Numbered from the stretch's first letter, positions 18,158 to 27,777 are shown. The stretch: 64,000 bases of DNA from Sphingobacterium tenebrionis (GCF_037126265.1 NZ_JAYLLN010000017.1:1-64000), one strand, 5' to 3'. The notes: a model not told the origin generated them from the sequence alone. Numbers and translations: made by a program.

Positions 18158-18165
18158 CAAAGTTA
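18158..18165 (-). promoter_or_regulatory. Possible -7 element of panD
   Basis: TAACTTTG on the minus strand matches TAnnTTTG and ends 4 bp before the start codon. No matching -33 box was found at 19-21 bp, so this rests on one motif. If active, the transcript would be nearly leaderless. Confidence 0.35.
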
Positions 18166-18220
18166 GGGTTTTCCCGTGTAATAGCTTTGTAAATTAATCA
18201 AGTGCTAATAAACAAATATT

Positions 18221-19066
18221 CTACGCTAAAATAATATTATCAATCAAACGCACATTTTCCACCCAGGCCGTAATCAAGGCAACATACTCTTTTCCGGCTT
18301 CAATTTCCGATACCGGTTCCAAGCTACTGGATTCACAGATCGCCAAATACTCCAACGTAACAGCCGGGTTCTCCGCAATCATCACCTTGCTATCTACCAA
18401 TAATTCCGCTACTGATCGCTTCTTGATATTCGTCTTGATAAATCGCAATACCTTAGACAAAGTCAATGCATCCGCTTTCCCTTGTTCCGACAATCTTGCA
18501 TTTCTAGAGCTTAATGCCAATCCTTCTTCACTACGCACCGTAGGGCAGATCAACAAATGGATAGGCAGCTCCTTAATATCGATCATCCGCTGGATCACCA
18601 TCACCTGCTGGAAGTCTTTTTGCCCAAAACAAGCCTGGTCAGGTTCTACCAAAGAAAACAACTTGTAGACTATTTGTGTAACACCTTGGAAATGCCCAGG
18701 CCTATGCTCCCCTTCCCAGATCTTATCCAGATTGCCAAGATCAATATGCCACTCCGGATCGTTTTCAGGATACATCTCTTCCACCGATGGAAGGAAGAGG
18801 ATATCACAATCTACCGACTCCAATAAAGCGATGTCCTTTTCAATAGGGCGAGGATAATTTTCCAGATCCTTTGGGTCATTGAATTGGGTTGGATTCACAA
18901 AAATGCTACAAACGATGATATCTGTCCTTGGTTTTGCGTATTCGATGAGGGATAAATGACCCTCATGCAAGGCGCCCATGGTGGGTACCAATGTTATTGT
19001 TTTTTCTTCTTGGCGGATATCTTGCAAAGCAGCTTGCAACTCCCCCTTTGTACGAAATATTTTCAC
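18221..19066 (-). CDS. panC: Pantothenate synthetase
   Basis: ATP-dependent condensation of pantoate and beta-alanine. The 281-aa protein has the PTMGALHEGHLSL motif (about 28-40) with the HxGH nucleotide-binding signature, FVNPTQF near 61, the GQKDFQQ segment and the KMSKS-like VRSEEGLALSSRN. All expected family motifs are present and length is normal. It is transcribed toward panD and divergently from the GT5 fragment gene, sharing the 144-bp gap. Confidence 0.97.
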   Translation of the reverse strand: MKIFRTKGELQAALQDIRQEEKTITLVPTMGALHEGHLSLIEYAKPRTDIIVCSIFVNPTQFNDPKDLENYPRPIEKDIALLESVDCDILFLPSVEEMYPENDPEWHIDLGNLDKIWEGEHRPGHFQGVTQIVYKLFSLVEPDQACFGQKDFQQVMVIQRMIDIKELPIHLLICPTVRSEEGLALSSRNARLSEQGKADALTLSKVLRFIKTNIKKRSVAELLVDSKVMIAENPAVTLEYLAICESSSLEPVSEIEAGKEYVALITAWVENVRLIDNIILA

Positions 19067-19136
19067 GGCGGAAATTTAAAATTAGGTGCAAAAATGAGGA
19101 ATAATCTTTAAATTATAAAACGATGATTTTTAATCA

Positions 19137-19168
19137 ATTGTAAAATTGATAAATTATGTGTATCTTTG
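19137..19168 (+). promoter_or_regulatory. Promoter of the GT5-like gene
   Basis: TATCTTTG at 19161-19168 matches TAnnTTTG, with ATTG at 19137-19140 as a partial -33 box 20 bp upstream, the spacing known for Bacteroidota sigma factor promoters. The ATG at 19211 lies about 40 bp downstream. Confidence 0.65.
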
Positions 19169-19210
19169 TAGACCGATTTTACTATTCAATAAATAAAAAA
19201 ACAGTTGGAG

Positions 19211-20032
19211 ATGGCAAAAACGAAAATCTTGTTTATTACCCATGAAATGTCGCCTTTCCTTGAATTAAGTAAAATTTCTGAAATAACACGCCAGTTACCA
19301 CATGCAATGCAGGAAAAAGGATTCGAAATTCGGATTCTAATGCCTCGTTTTGGTAACATTAATGAGCGCAGAAATCGTCTTCATGAAGTGATAAGGTTGT
19401 CGGGAATGAACATTGTGGTGGACAATAATGATAATCCGCTAATTATTAAGGTAGCATCCTTGCCGGCAGCAAGAATGCAGGTTTACTTCTTAGATAATGA
19501 GGAGTATTTTCAGCGGAAGAAGGTTTTTCGTGATGAGCAAGGGAAATTCTTTGATGACAATAACGAACGTTCCTTGTTCTTCTGTAAAGGAGCTTTGGAA
19601 ACTGTCAAGAAATTAGGTTGGTCACCGGATGTGGTACATTGCCACGGATGGTTTACCGCGATGGTACCGGCTTACCTAAAAACTGTATACCAAAACGATC
19701 CTACATTCAAGGATGCTAAGGTTTTCTATTCCCTTTACAAAGAGGATTTTGAGAACGCAAGCCTTGGAACGAAGTATGCTGAAATGGCTAGCCAATCAGA
19801 TATCGCCGCTGATCAAGTGAAGGATTACGCATCCGGATCTTACGTGGATATCTGCAAAGGCGCACTTTCTTTCACGGATGTCGCTATCAAATGCGATGCT
19901 GACATCAACCCTGAAATTACCGCGTACATCCAAGAACATAATATTCGTACATTCGAACCGACTTCTGATGAAGATTACGAAGCATTCGGCGAATTATATG
20001 ACGAGTTTGTAAACGAAGAAGTCTCAGCTTAG
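19211..20032 (+). CDS. Lone N-terminal glycogen/starch synthase domain (GT5)
   Basis: A 273-aa protein equal to only the N-terminal half of glycogen synthase. KILFITHEMSPF (5-16), the DVVHCHGWFTA segment (140-150) and LPRF-like LMPRFGN are typical of GT5. The KxGG nucleotide-sugar loop is reduced to KIS (Lys21, no GG), and the C-terminal Rossmann domain that binds ADP-glucose is absent. It is unlikely to be a working synthase. Similar short proteins are common in Bacteroidota next to panC, which argues for a conserved but unknown role rather than decay. Start: the ATG at 19211 is preferred to an in-frame TTG at 19205. Confidence 0.85.
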   Translation: MAKTKILFITHEMSPFLELSKISEITRQLPHAMQEKGFEIRILMPRFGNINERRNRLHEVIRLSGMNIVVDNNDNPLIIKVASLPAARMQVYFLDNEEYFQRKKVFRDEQGKFFDDNNERSLFFCKGALETVKKLGWSPDVVHCHGWFTAMVPAYLKTVYQNDPTFKDAKVFYSLYKEDFENASLGTKYAEMASQSDIAADQVKDYASGSYVDICKGALSFTDVAIKCDADINPEITAYIQEHNIRTFEPTSDEDYEAFGELYDEFVNEEVSA

Positions 20033-20252
20033 TAGAGTATAAAGTATTGAGTATTTAGTATTTAGACCTATGCGGGCTGTCAAAAGCAAGTATAGGTCTA
20101 TTTATTAAATACTTTTTTAATGCGGTATCCATTTCTCGAGATAAAAAATCTCTTTTTATCTTTAATGTGGCATATTCAAACTATAAAAAGTCATAATGCA
20201 AACAAACTATACAGAGTCTTAATACTAACTACTAAATACTAAATACTAAACC
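20033..20252. other. Intergenic region with a long-range inverted repeat
   Basis: AGTATTTAGTATTTAG at 20050-20065 is exactly complementary to 20232-20247, about 166 bp apart. Each arm is itself an 8-bp repeat (TAGTATTT). A smaller stem, TAGACCTA/TAGGTCTA (20063-20070 with 20093-20100), may end the GT5 transcript. No gene is seen here; the right arm ends 5 bp before the ispF start codon. Confidence 0.55.
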
Positions 20253-20726
20253 ATGATACGCGTAGGTTTTGGGTTTGATGTACACCAAATGAAAGAAGGA
20301 CATCCATTTGTGGTAGGAGGAGTGACGTTGGATCATCATGCTGGGGCATTTGGGCATTCGGATGCGGATGTGTTGGCTCATGCGATCTGCGACGCTATTT
20401 TGGGTGCTGCAAATCTAGAGGATATTGGCTATCATTTCCCGAATACCGATGATAAATGGAAAGGTGCGAATAGTTTGGACCTTTTACGCCATTGTATTCA
20501 ATTGATCAAGGATAAAGGATATTCTTTGGGAAATATTGATGCGATGTTATGTTTAGAGGCACCGAAGATCAAGCCTTATATTCCAGAAATGAAAAAGAAC
20601 ATTGCGGAAGCTGCGGGCATTACAGTAGAGGATATCTCTATTAAGGCTACCACCAATGAGAAGATGGGATTTATTGGCCGTGAAGAGGGCGTGGTGGCTT
20701 ATGCGGTCTGCCTTTTGGAAAAATAA
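20253..20726 (+). CDS. ispF: 2-C-methyl-D-erythritol 2,4-cyclodiphosphate synthase
   Basis: MEP-pathway enzyme that cyclises CDP-methylerythritol phosphate with loss of CMP. The 157-aa protein has GFGFDVH (metal ligands Asp8, His10), the GHSDADVLAHAICDA block and the C-terminal KATTNEKMGFIGREEG motif. Length and motifs are complete. Together with ispG near 60 kb it shows that this organism uses the MEP route to isoprenoids. It ends 28 bp inside the convergent MFS gene. Confidence 0.97.
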   Translation: MIRVGFGFDVHQMKEGHPFVVGGVTLDHHAGAFGHSDADVLAHAICDAILGAANLEDIGYHFPNTDDKWKGANSLDLLRHCIQLIKDKGYSLGNIDAMLCLEAPKIKPYIPEMKKNIAEAAGITVEDISIKATTNEKMGFIGREEGVVAYAVCLLEK

Positions 20727-21919
20727 TTGATAACAAGGATGACGGCAAACAATGCCAATAATCCACCAAGATAAAATGGAGCGCCTGGGAGATACACCGA
20801 GGCGTTCTTTTTTGTAAAAAAGGAGAAGAGGCTGGTCATCAGGATAGGGCCAATTATGGCCGTTAGGCTGATCACACAGGTCAATCCACCTTGAATCTGG
20901 CCTTGCTCATTGGCCGGTGTCTGGTTAGAGATGGAACTCTGTATGGCCGGTCCGGCAATTCCTGCAAATACATAAAAGAAACTGGCCACATACAGCCAAG
21001 CGGAGGTAGGGGCTAAACCCATCGCGATCAATGATCCTGCATTCAGGAGCAAGCCGATGATGATGCTCTTGGCAATCCCTAATTTGGGGATAATGATCCG
21101 GATCAATCCTGCTTGCACGATCGTAAGCAACACCCCAATAAAACCCAAAGAATAGCCTACCATACGTTCGTTCCATTGGAATTTCTCCATCGTAAAATAA
21201 GACCAGGTACTCTGTACGGCATGCGCCGCTACGTTGATCAGAAAGATGCAGATAACCAAGGTCTGGATCTGGGGATATTTTCCGATATGCCGGAAACTCC
21301 CGATTGGATTGGCATTGATCCATCTGAAGTTCCGTCGGTTTTCTTTATTTAAGGATTCTGGCACTACAAAATACCCGTATACAAAATTCAGGAAGGATAG
21401 ACCAGCAGCGGCAAAGAAAGGTACGCGAGGTCCATAATGCCCCAGGATACCGCCCAGGACAGGCCCAATGATAAATCCTAATCCAAAAGCGGCACCCAAT
21501 AGGCCGAAATTCTGGGCTTTGTTCTTCTTCGTGCTCACATCAGCTATGTATGCTGCAGCCACCGTATGGCTAGCGCCGGTAATACCAGCTACAATTCGTC
21601 CAACAAATAACCAGAAAATACTAGGAGCCCAGCCGATCAATAGGTAGTTCACAGCGAAACCGAACAAGGAGCAAAGCAGGACTGGTCTTCGGCCAAAATG
21701 ATCACTCAAATTTCCAAGGATGGCCGCAAAGAAAAATTGCATGAAGGCATAACAGAAAGTCAGCCAACCCCCATACGAAGATGCCTGGCTTAAGTCGCCA
21801 TGTATCAATTCTTTGATCAATGCTGGCATCACTGGAATGATGATACCCAATCCTATCGAATCTAAAACTACGGTGATGAAAATGAATAGTAAGCCAGCTT
21901 GTGATTTATTGTTGGGCAT
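20699..21919 (-). CDS. TetA-like MFS transporter (TCR subfamily)
   Basis: A 406-aa, 12-helix major facilitator. Motif A is present as GNLSDHFGRRPVLL in the loop after helix 2, and helix 5 has GFIIGPVLGG (motif C), typical of drug:proton antiporters related to TetA. The closest general label is tetracycline-resistance-like exporter, but chromosomal TCR proteins of this type often have other or unknown substrates, so resistance should not be assumed. Its 3-prime end overlaps ispF tail to tail by 28 bp. Confidence 0.85.
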   Translation of the reverse strand: MPNNKSQAGLLFIFITVVLDSIGLGIIIPVMPALIKELIHGDLSQASSYGGWLTFCYAFMQFFFAAILGNLSDHFGRRPVLLCSLFGFAVNYLLIGWAPSIFWLFVGRIVAGITGASHTVAAAYIADVSTKKNKAQNFGLLGAAFGLGFIIGPVLGGILGHYGPRVPFFAAAGLSFLNFVYGYFVVPESLNKENRRNFRWINANPIGSFRHIGKYPQIQTLVICIFLINVAAHAVQSTWSYFTMEKFQWNERMVGYSLGFIGVLLTIVQAGLIRIIIPKLGIAKSIIIGLLLNAGSLIAMGLAPTSAWLYVASFFYVFAGIAGPAIQSSISNQTPANEQGQIQGGLTCVISLTAIIGPILMTSLFSFFTKKNASVYLPGAPFYLGGLLALFAVILVINYFSKRQTA

Positions 21920-22048
21920 ATATACTAAGGTAAAAGAAAATTATGGTATTTTTGTAGCGTTCAACAAACAATTGGCACACTTACTGATATTATGCATTTC
22001 ATGGTTATCCAGTTTAAGTGGGTAATTGATTATTCATTACTATAACAA

Positions 22049-24316
22049 ATGAAGAGAGAATCACAAAGTAGCAAACTTACCGAAGAGGATGTAAAAAGAT
22101 ATACACGGAATTATTGGAAATTTCTGTTGGGAATGATCGCTTTTGTAGCGTTGTTTTTAGTGAGTGTAAGGGTCGGTTTGTTTGGTAAATTGCCAACATT
22201 CAAGGATCTTGAAAATCCCAAAAGTAACCTTGCTTCCGAAATTATTACTGATGATAACCGCGTTTTGGGAACCTATTATGTCCATAACCGGTCTAACGTC
22301 AAATACAGTGAATTATCACCCTTCCTCGTGGAGGCTTTGGTTTCCACTGAAGATAAACGTTTCTACGAACACTCAGGTATTGACTATTCCAGAACTTTTT
22401 CAACGGTACTTTTAACCCTTGGCGGAAACAAGCAAGGGGGTAGTACCATTACCCAACAGTTGGCGCTGAACCTATTCGGAGAATCCAGAGCACGCAATCC
22501 GATCAAACGTATTATGCAGAAGTTGCAGGAATGGATTACCGCTGTACGCTTGGAACGTAACTATACCAAGGAAGAGATCATCATGATGTATTTCAATACA
22601 GTAGATTTCGGAGCTTACAATACCTATGGTATCAAATCGGGAGCAAGAACCTATTTCAATACGACTCCAGATAAATTAACGGCAGATCAAGCTGCGGTCT
22701 TGGTGCAGATGTTAAAGGGTACTTCCATGTATTCGCCAGTATCGAATCCAGAAAAGGCTTTAGCACGTCGTAATCTGGTTTTACAGAATATGCGCGATCA
22801 GAATTTCATCAGCAGTGAGGAGTTCGAGAAGAGCAAGGAAAAGCCTTTGGGTATCAAGTTGACCAAAGCCAATTATGGTGATGGATTGGCTCCATATTTC
22901 CGTGCGGTATTGAAGGAAGAGATCAAAAAAGAATTCCAACGTTTGGCGATTACCAAACCTGATGGAACACCATATGACCTGGATCGCGATGGATTGAAAA
23001 TCTATACACCGATCAACTATAAAATGCAGCAATATGCGGAAGAGGCGCAGAAAGAGTGGATGAAGAAGCTGCAGAATGAATTTGATAAGCAATGGCGCCG
23101 TCGTAATGCCTTCACCGGAAAGAATGCCAACCTTTTGGTTACCGGAATGAAGCGGTCGGATAGATGGCATACCTTGAAATCAGAAGGGTTGTCGGAAAAG
23201 GATATCCGTAAGGAATTTGACAAGAAAGTAAAGATGAACCTCTTTACCTGGAGGGGAAATATTGATACCATGATGACGCCGATGGACTCCATCAAGTACA
23301 CAAAATTGTTCTTGCGGAATGCGATGATGTCCATGGAGCCTCATACCGGCTACATCAAAGCTTGGGTTGGAGGTATCAATTTTGAACATTTCAAATACGA
23401 TCAGGTACGCCTTGGTACCCGTCAGGTAGGATCTACGGCAAAACCATTTGTCTATGCTTACGCCATCGATAATGGTTATGGCCCATGTGTTTCCATTCCG
23501 AACCACATGAGAACTTATGGCGATTGGACACCAAAGGGAACCGTACAGGGAGGTGATCCTATAACCTTAAAAAATGCGATCAAATATTCCCAGAACTATG
23601 CGTCTGCTTATTTGATCTCCGAAGTGGGAGCATCATCTGTAGCCGATCTGACAAAAAGAATGGGTGTGAACTCCAATATTCCGAATAACCTTTCCATTGC
23701 ATTGGGATCTTATGATGCATCCTTATTTGACATGGTAGGAGCCTATTCTGCTTTCGTAAATCAAGGTACTTGGGTAGAACCAACAATGATCTTACGAATT
23801 GAGGATAAAAATGGTGCTCCGATCTATGAAAAGGCACCTAAAGTATCCAAAGCATTGAACAGTGAAACGGCTTACGCCATGGTGGATATGCTGAAAGGTG
23901 TAGTGGATGGTGGTACAGGTAGTCGATTACGTTGGGATCCAAACTTCGGTGGATTGAAGAATCCAATTGGTGGTAAAACGGGTACAACGAACGATAACTC
24001 GGATGCTTGGTTCATCGGTATCACGCCAGAATTGGTGACCGGTGTTTGGACAGGTGCTGAGGATCGTGGTATCAGTTTCAGCAGTATGCAATATGGCCAG
24101 GGTGCGGCAGCAGCGATGCCGGTATTCGGCTTGTACATGCGGAAAGTTTATGCCGATAAAGGGCTAAACTACACCCAGGAGGATTTCCCGCCTCCAGCAG
24201 GTGGAATCACCAGATTTGAAATGAATTGTTCTAACTTTTCCCAATATTATGGACGTGATCCAAACCAATCGAACGGCAGTACAGAACTGATGGATGACGA
24301 TCGGTTAGGATTTTAG
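22049..24316 (+). CDS. Penicillin-binding protein 1A (bifunctional transglycosylase/transpeptidase)
   Basis: Peptidoglycan synthase anchored by one N-terminal helix (about 24-44). The GT51 glycosyltransferase domain spans about 65-240, with EDKRFYEHSG (Glu101 catalytic) and GGSTITQQL. The penicillin-binding transpeptidase domain (about 400-700) has the SxxK motif STAK at 462-465, an SxN motif in KYSQNYAS and KTG at 643-645. At 755 aa it is complete. A -7-like TATTTTTG at 21947-21954 is the only promoter sign seen upstream. It is followed 11 bp later by uvrC. Confidence 0.95.
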   Translation: MKRESQSSKLTEEDVKRYTRNYWKFLLGMIAFVALFLVSVRVGLFGKLPTFKDLENPKSNLASEIITDDNRVLGTYYVHNRSNVKYSELSPFLVEALVSTEDKRFYEHSGIDYSRTFSTVLLTLGGNKQGGSTITQQLALNLFGESRARNPIKRIMQKLQEWITAVRLERNYTKEEIIMMYFNTVDFGAYNTYGIKSGARTYFNTTPDKLTADQAAVLVQMLKGTSMYSPVSNPEKALARRNLVLQNMRDQNFISSEEFEKSKEKPLGIKLTKANYGDGLAPYFRAVLKEEIKKEFQRLAITKPDGTPYDLDRDGLKIYTPINYKMQQYAEEAQKEWMKKLQNEFDKQWRRRNAFTGKNANLLVTGMKRSDRWHTLKSEGLSEKDIRKEFDKKVKMNLFTWRGNIDTMMTPMDSIKYTKLFLRNAMMSMEPHTGYIKAWVGGINFEHFKYDQVRLGTRQVGSTAKPFVYAYAIDNGYGPCVSIPNHMRTYGDWTPKGTVQGGDPITLKNAIKYSQNYASAYLISEVGASSVADLTKRMGVNSNIPNNLSIALGSYDASLFDMVGAYSAFVNQGTWVEPTMILRIEDKNGAPIYEKAPKVSKALNSETAYAMVDMLKGVVDGGTGSRLRWDPNFGGLKNPIGGKTGTTNDNSDAWFIGITPELVTGVWTGAEDRGISFSSMQYGQGAAAAMPVFGLYMRKVYADKGLNYTQEDFPPPAGGITRFEMNCSNFSQYYGRDPNQSNGSTELMDDDRLGF

Positions 24317-24327
24317 GCATATCCTTA

Positions 24328-26127
24328 ATGGAGTTTGATTATAAGAAAGAATTAGGAAAAATCCCCCATAAACCAGGTGTCTACCAGTATTTTGATAAGG
24401 AAGACACCCTGATTTATGTTGGTAAGGCCAAGGACCTTAGGAATAGGGTCAGTTCTTATTTTGTCAACACCCAACAACTCAATAGCAAAACCAAAGTTCT
24501 TGTCCGAAAAATCAATCGGATCGCCTTTACCATTGTAGATACGGAGATCGATGCCTGGTTATTGGAAAATAACCTCATCAAAAAGCATCAGCCACGCTAC
24601 AATGTCATGCTGAAGGATGATAAGACTTATCCTTGGATTGTCATCAAGAACGAACGATTTCCCCGTGTTTTCTGGACCCGTAGATACATCAAGGATGGTT
24701 CCAGGTATTTTGGGCCTTATGCCTCTGTGGGCATGATGCACATCGTATTGGATATGATCCGGGAGCTCTTTCCCCTTCGCACCTGTAACCTCAGCCTGAC
24801 CGAAGAGAACATTGCCAAAGGCAAGTTCAAGGTCTGTTTGGAATACCAGATCGGAAATTGTAAGGGACCATGCGAAGGCTATCAATCCGAAGAAGACTAT
24901 GATCAGAACCTTTCTGATATCAAGGATATCCTGAACGGGAAGATCAGTATGGTGACCAACCGTCTTAAAGAGCAGATGCAGGAGGCAGTGCAGGGCATGG
25001 ATTTCGAAAGGGCGCATAAACTGAAGATCAAACTCGATAAGCTCGATAATTACCAAAGCAAATCGACCGTTGTCAATTCTTCCATCAGCAATGTGGATGT
25101 GTTCAGCATCGCATCAGAAAGTAATTATGCTTTTGTCAACTTCCTTAGGGTGGTTAATGGGGTAATCATTCAGACCCAAACCGTGGAGCTGAAAAAGAGA
25201 CTCGATGAGACCGATGCGGAATTATTGGCGATTGCCATTCCGGAGATCAGGTCCAGGTATAGTAGTCTCTCCCGAGAGATCATTGTGCCATTTGAATTGG
25301 ATATCGAAGGCAATGAACAGATCAAGTTTGTGGTTCCAAAATTGGGCGAGAAACGGAAATTATTGGATCTGTCCCTTAAAAACGTAGCCTATTTCAAGAA
25401 AGAAAGATTACTTCAATACGAAAAACTCAATCCTGAGGTAAAAGTTGAAAGGGTATTGACCCAAATGCAGAAGGACCTTCGCTTGCCGGTTCTCCCGCGG
25501 CATATCGAATGTTTTGATAACTCGAACATACAAGGAAACTATCCTGTTTCTGCTATTGTGGTGTTCAAGGATGCGAAACCTTCCAAAAAAGATTATCGTC
25601 ATTTCAACGTGAAAACGGTGGAAGGTCCGAATGACTTTGCAACGATGGAGGAGGCTGTTTTCCGTCGCTACAGGAGGTTATTGGATGAAGACCAGAGCTT
25701 ACCTCAATTGATCATTATTGATGGTGGCAAGGGGCAATTGGGCGCCGCATTGAAGAGTTTAAAGCTTCTTGGGATCGAGAAGAAAGTGACTGTGATCGGG
25801 ATTGCCAAACGATTGGAAGAATTGTATTATCCGGGCGATCAATATCCCCTTTATTTGGATAAAAAGTCCGAAACCCTGAAGATCATTCAGCACCTACGGG
25901 ATGAGGCGCATCGTTTCGGTATTACCTTTCATAGAAACCAACGAAGTCGGAAGACCTTTGTTTCGGAATTGGACAATATTCCCGGTATAGGAAAAGTGAC
26001 GGTTCAGAAATTGTTGACCAGCTTCCGTTCTGTAAAGAAAATAAAGGAAGCGACGGATGAGGAACTAAAAAAAGTGCTTAATCTGAAACAGATACAAGCA
26101 CTTCGTCAATATTTTTCAGCGCAATAA
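24328..26127 (+). CDS. uvrC: UvrABC excinuclease subunit C
   Basis: Makes both incisions in nucleotide excision repair. The 599-aa protein has an N-terminal GIY-YIG domain (GVYQYF...LIYVGKAKDLRNR, about 17-44), a four-Cys-like segment (CNLSL...CLEYQIGNCKGPC, about 153-187), a UVR motif (about 203-237), an RNase H-like nuclease domain (ECFDNSNIQG near 396) and C-terminal helix-hairpin-helix repeats (IPGIGKVTVQKLL). All parts are present. It begins 11 bp after the PBP gene, so the two are probably co-transcribed. Confidence 0.97.
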   Translation: MEFDYKKELGKIPHKPGVYQYFDKEDTLIYVGKAKDLRNRVSSYFVNTQQLNSKTKVLVRKINRIAFTIVDTEIDAWLLENNLIKKHQPRYNVMLKDDKTYPWIVIKNERFPRVFWTRRYIKDGSRYFGPYASVGMMHIVLDMIRELFPLRTCNLSLTEENIAKGKFKVCLEYQIGNCKGPCEGYQSEEDYDQNLSDIKDILNGKISMVTNRLKEQMQEAVQGMDFERAHKLKIKLDKLDNYQSKSTVVNSSISNVDVFSIASESNYAFVNFLRVVNGVIIQTQTVELKKRLDETDAELLAIAIPEIRSRYSSLSREIIVPFELDIEGNEQIKFVVPKLGEKRKLLDLSLKNVAYFKKERLLQYEKLNPEVKVERVLTQMQKDLRLPVLPRHIECFDNSNIQGNYPVSAIVVFKDAKPSKKDYRHFNVKTVEGPNDFATMEEAVFRRYRRLLDEDQSLPQLIIIDGGKGQLGAALKSLKLLGIEKKVTVIGIAKRLEELYYPGDQYPLYLDKKSETLKIIQHLRDEAHRFGITFHRNQRSRKTFVSELDNIPGIGKVTVQKLLTSFRSVKKIKEATDEELKKVLNLKQIQALRQYFSAQ

Positions 26128-26158
26128 TAATTCCTGCGCCTTAATTATAGTTGGCGAA

Positions 26159-26488
26159 TTATAAGAACCCCAGTTCTAATTTAGCCTCTTCGCTCATCAT
26201 ATCCTTGGTCCAAGGTGGATCAAAAGTAAGTTCTACGATAGCTTCTTCAATTCCTTCGATCGCTGCCACCTTTTGTTGAACCTCATTCATCAATTCCCCC
26301 GCTACAGGGCATCCGGGAGCTGTAAGCGTCATAACAATTTTAGCCTGCTTATTCTCCTTCGTAATAATCTCGTATACCAATCCCAAGTCCAGGATATTTG
26401 CCGGTTTCAATTCCGGGTCGTATACTGTTGCCAATGCCTCTTCTATCTGTGGGGCAAGCCCCAATCTATCCATTACGATGATATTCAT
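26159..26488 (-). CDS. MIP18/DUF59 family Fe-S assembly protein (SufT/PaaD-like)
   Basis: A 109-aa single-domain protein. The family core is clear: VYDPELKPANILDLGLVYEI, VMTLTAPGCPVAGEL with the conserved Cys, and VELTFDPPWTKDMMS. DUF59 proteins of this type help mature iron-sulfur proteins, often within or near suf operons; no suf gene is next to it here. It is 10 bp downstream of the GT4 gene on the same strand and converges with uvrC. Confidence 0.88.
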   Translation of the reverse strand: MNIIVMDRLGLAPQIEEALATVYDPELKPANILDLGLVYEIITKENKQAKIVMTLTAPGCPVAGELMNEVQQKVAAIEGIEEAIVELTFDPPWTKDMMSEEAKLELGFL

Positions 26489-26498
26489 GTTGATTTCT

Positions 26499-27668
26499 TT
26501 AAATTTTCGTGCGCTGCTCTTTAATTACCTCTTGGTATATATGCTCCAATTGGTTCATCACCAGCGTCTGTTCATAATGTTTCAGGAAGGTATCCCTGCA
26601 GTTCATCTTCATGATCTCCTTTTTATCAACCGGAATAGCTTGCCACTCTGCTAAGGTCTGGATGATCTGAGGGTGATTATGCGGATCGAATAACATTCCT
26701 GTATACAAAGGTACAACCATTTCATTTAATATGCCAATATTGCTGGCCAGAACAGGCACGCCAAGGGCATAAGCTTCCAGGACTGCCAAAGGCATGGATT
26801 CATAACACACCGACGGTACGATTACCGCTGATGCGCCAGCCATATGGTTACTGATCATCTGCTTATCCTGAAATCCAAAATAATGGATATTCGGATGGCT
26901 ATTCGCTATTTTTTCTACCTCTTCCTGTAAGGGGCCCGTCCCAAAGATCTTTAATTCATGGTTGGATGCGGTCCAGGCATGTAATAAGGGTAAGATCCCT
27001 TTTTCTTCGGATAATCTTCCTACATAAACAAAAGCCTGACTTTGGATAATCTCGGTAGGAGCGACTTCCTTTACAAAATTTGGTTTCACCACGAAATTCT
27101 TGATGGGAACCTCAAAGGTCGATCGATGAAATAGATTTTTAGCGAATTCCGATAAGGCGATAAAACGATCTATTTTTTTGAAAGTTCCTCGTTTTCGATG
27201 AATCCAATAGGTAAACGCCGTCCAAAAGGTTTTGATATAGGAGTTCTCCAAGGCTTTTTTCCGAACAGCTTGCCAAGGGAATTTCTGGGTAATGGAATCC
27301 AAAAAGAGGTTTCCATCATGGAAAAGCGTAGCTGATGGACATAACAACCTAAAGTTATGCAGGGTCATGACCATCGGGATTCCTAATTTTTTGATATGCA
27401 ATATGAACAATGGCCCCAAGGCATAGTGCATATTATGAATATGAATGATATCTGGTCTGAAATGTTTGATGCGTGTTTCCAAGCGATTAGCTTCTTTCCA
27501 ATTTAATGGATAGCTCAGGTACTGCAGATAACCTGCCAAACCCTTTACATTTTTCACTGTAAAAAGTTCAACCTCATGCTTTTGGAGCAATGCTTCTATT
27601 TCCTGCTTTACAACGAAATCCTCGCCACCTATATGTTGATATTCGTTATGAATAATTAAGATTCGCAT
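26499..27668 (-). CDS. Glycosyltransferase family 4 (GT-B)
   Basis: A 389-aa GT-B enzyme. The N-terminal half has a Gly-rich opening (NEYQHIGGEDFVV) and DIIHIHNMHYAL; the C-terminal half has FVYVGRLSEEKGILPLL and the E-x7-E-type VCYESMPLAVLEAYALG used to bind the nucleotide sugar. No signal peptide, so it works at the cytoplasmic face, presumably on a lipid-linked or surface polysaccharide. It lies outside the larger glycan cluster at 44-51 kb. Acceptor and donor unknown. Confidence 0.88.
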   Translation of the reverse strand: MRILIIHNEYQHIGGEDFVVKQEIEALLQKHEVELFTVKNVKGLAGYLQYLSYPLNWKEANRLETRIKHFRPDIIHIHNMHYALGPLFILHIKKLGIPMVMTLHNFRLLCPSATLFHDGNLFLDSITQKFPWQAVRKKALENSYIKTFWTAFTYWIHRKRGTFKKIDRFIALSEFAKNLFHRSTFEVPIKNFVVKPNFVKEVAPTEIIQSQAFVYVGRLSEEKGILPLLHAWTASNHELKIFGTGPLQEEVEKIANSHPNIHYFGFQDKQMISNHMAGASAVIVPSVCYESMPLAVLEAYALGVPVLASNIGILNEMVVPLYTGMLFDPHNHPQIIQTLAEWQAIPVDKKEIMKMNCRDTFLKHYEQTLVMNQLEHIYQEVIKEQRTKI

Positions 27669-27750
27669 CCTGTGGATATAATTTACGCAATTTACATAGA
27701 CTAAGCTGAATATTCAAATAGGCTATTCCATGCTATTCATGTTAAATGCT

Positions 27751-27758
27751 TATCTTTG
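27751..27758 (+). promoter_or_regulatory. -7 element of the polyprenyl synthase gene
   Basis: TATCTTTG matches TAnnTTTG and lies 19 bp before the ATG at 27778. No clear -33 box is visible. Its position inside a longer open frame argues that translation starts at 27778 rather than further upstream. Confidence 0.5.
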
Positions 27759-27777
27759 TAACAATTTTTTAATAAGT

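Noticed and set aside
20699..21919. Tetracycline resistance gene
   Set aside because: It is only a TCR-subfamily MFS protein in a chromosomal setting without mobile elements; the substrate cannot be inferred.
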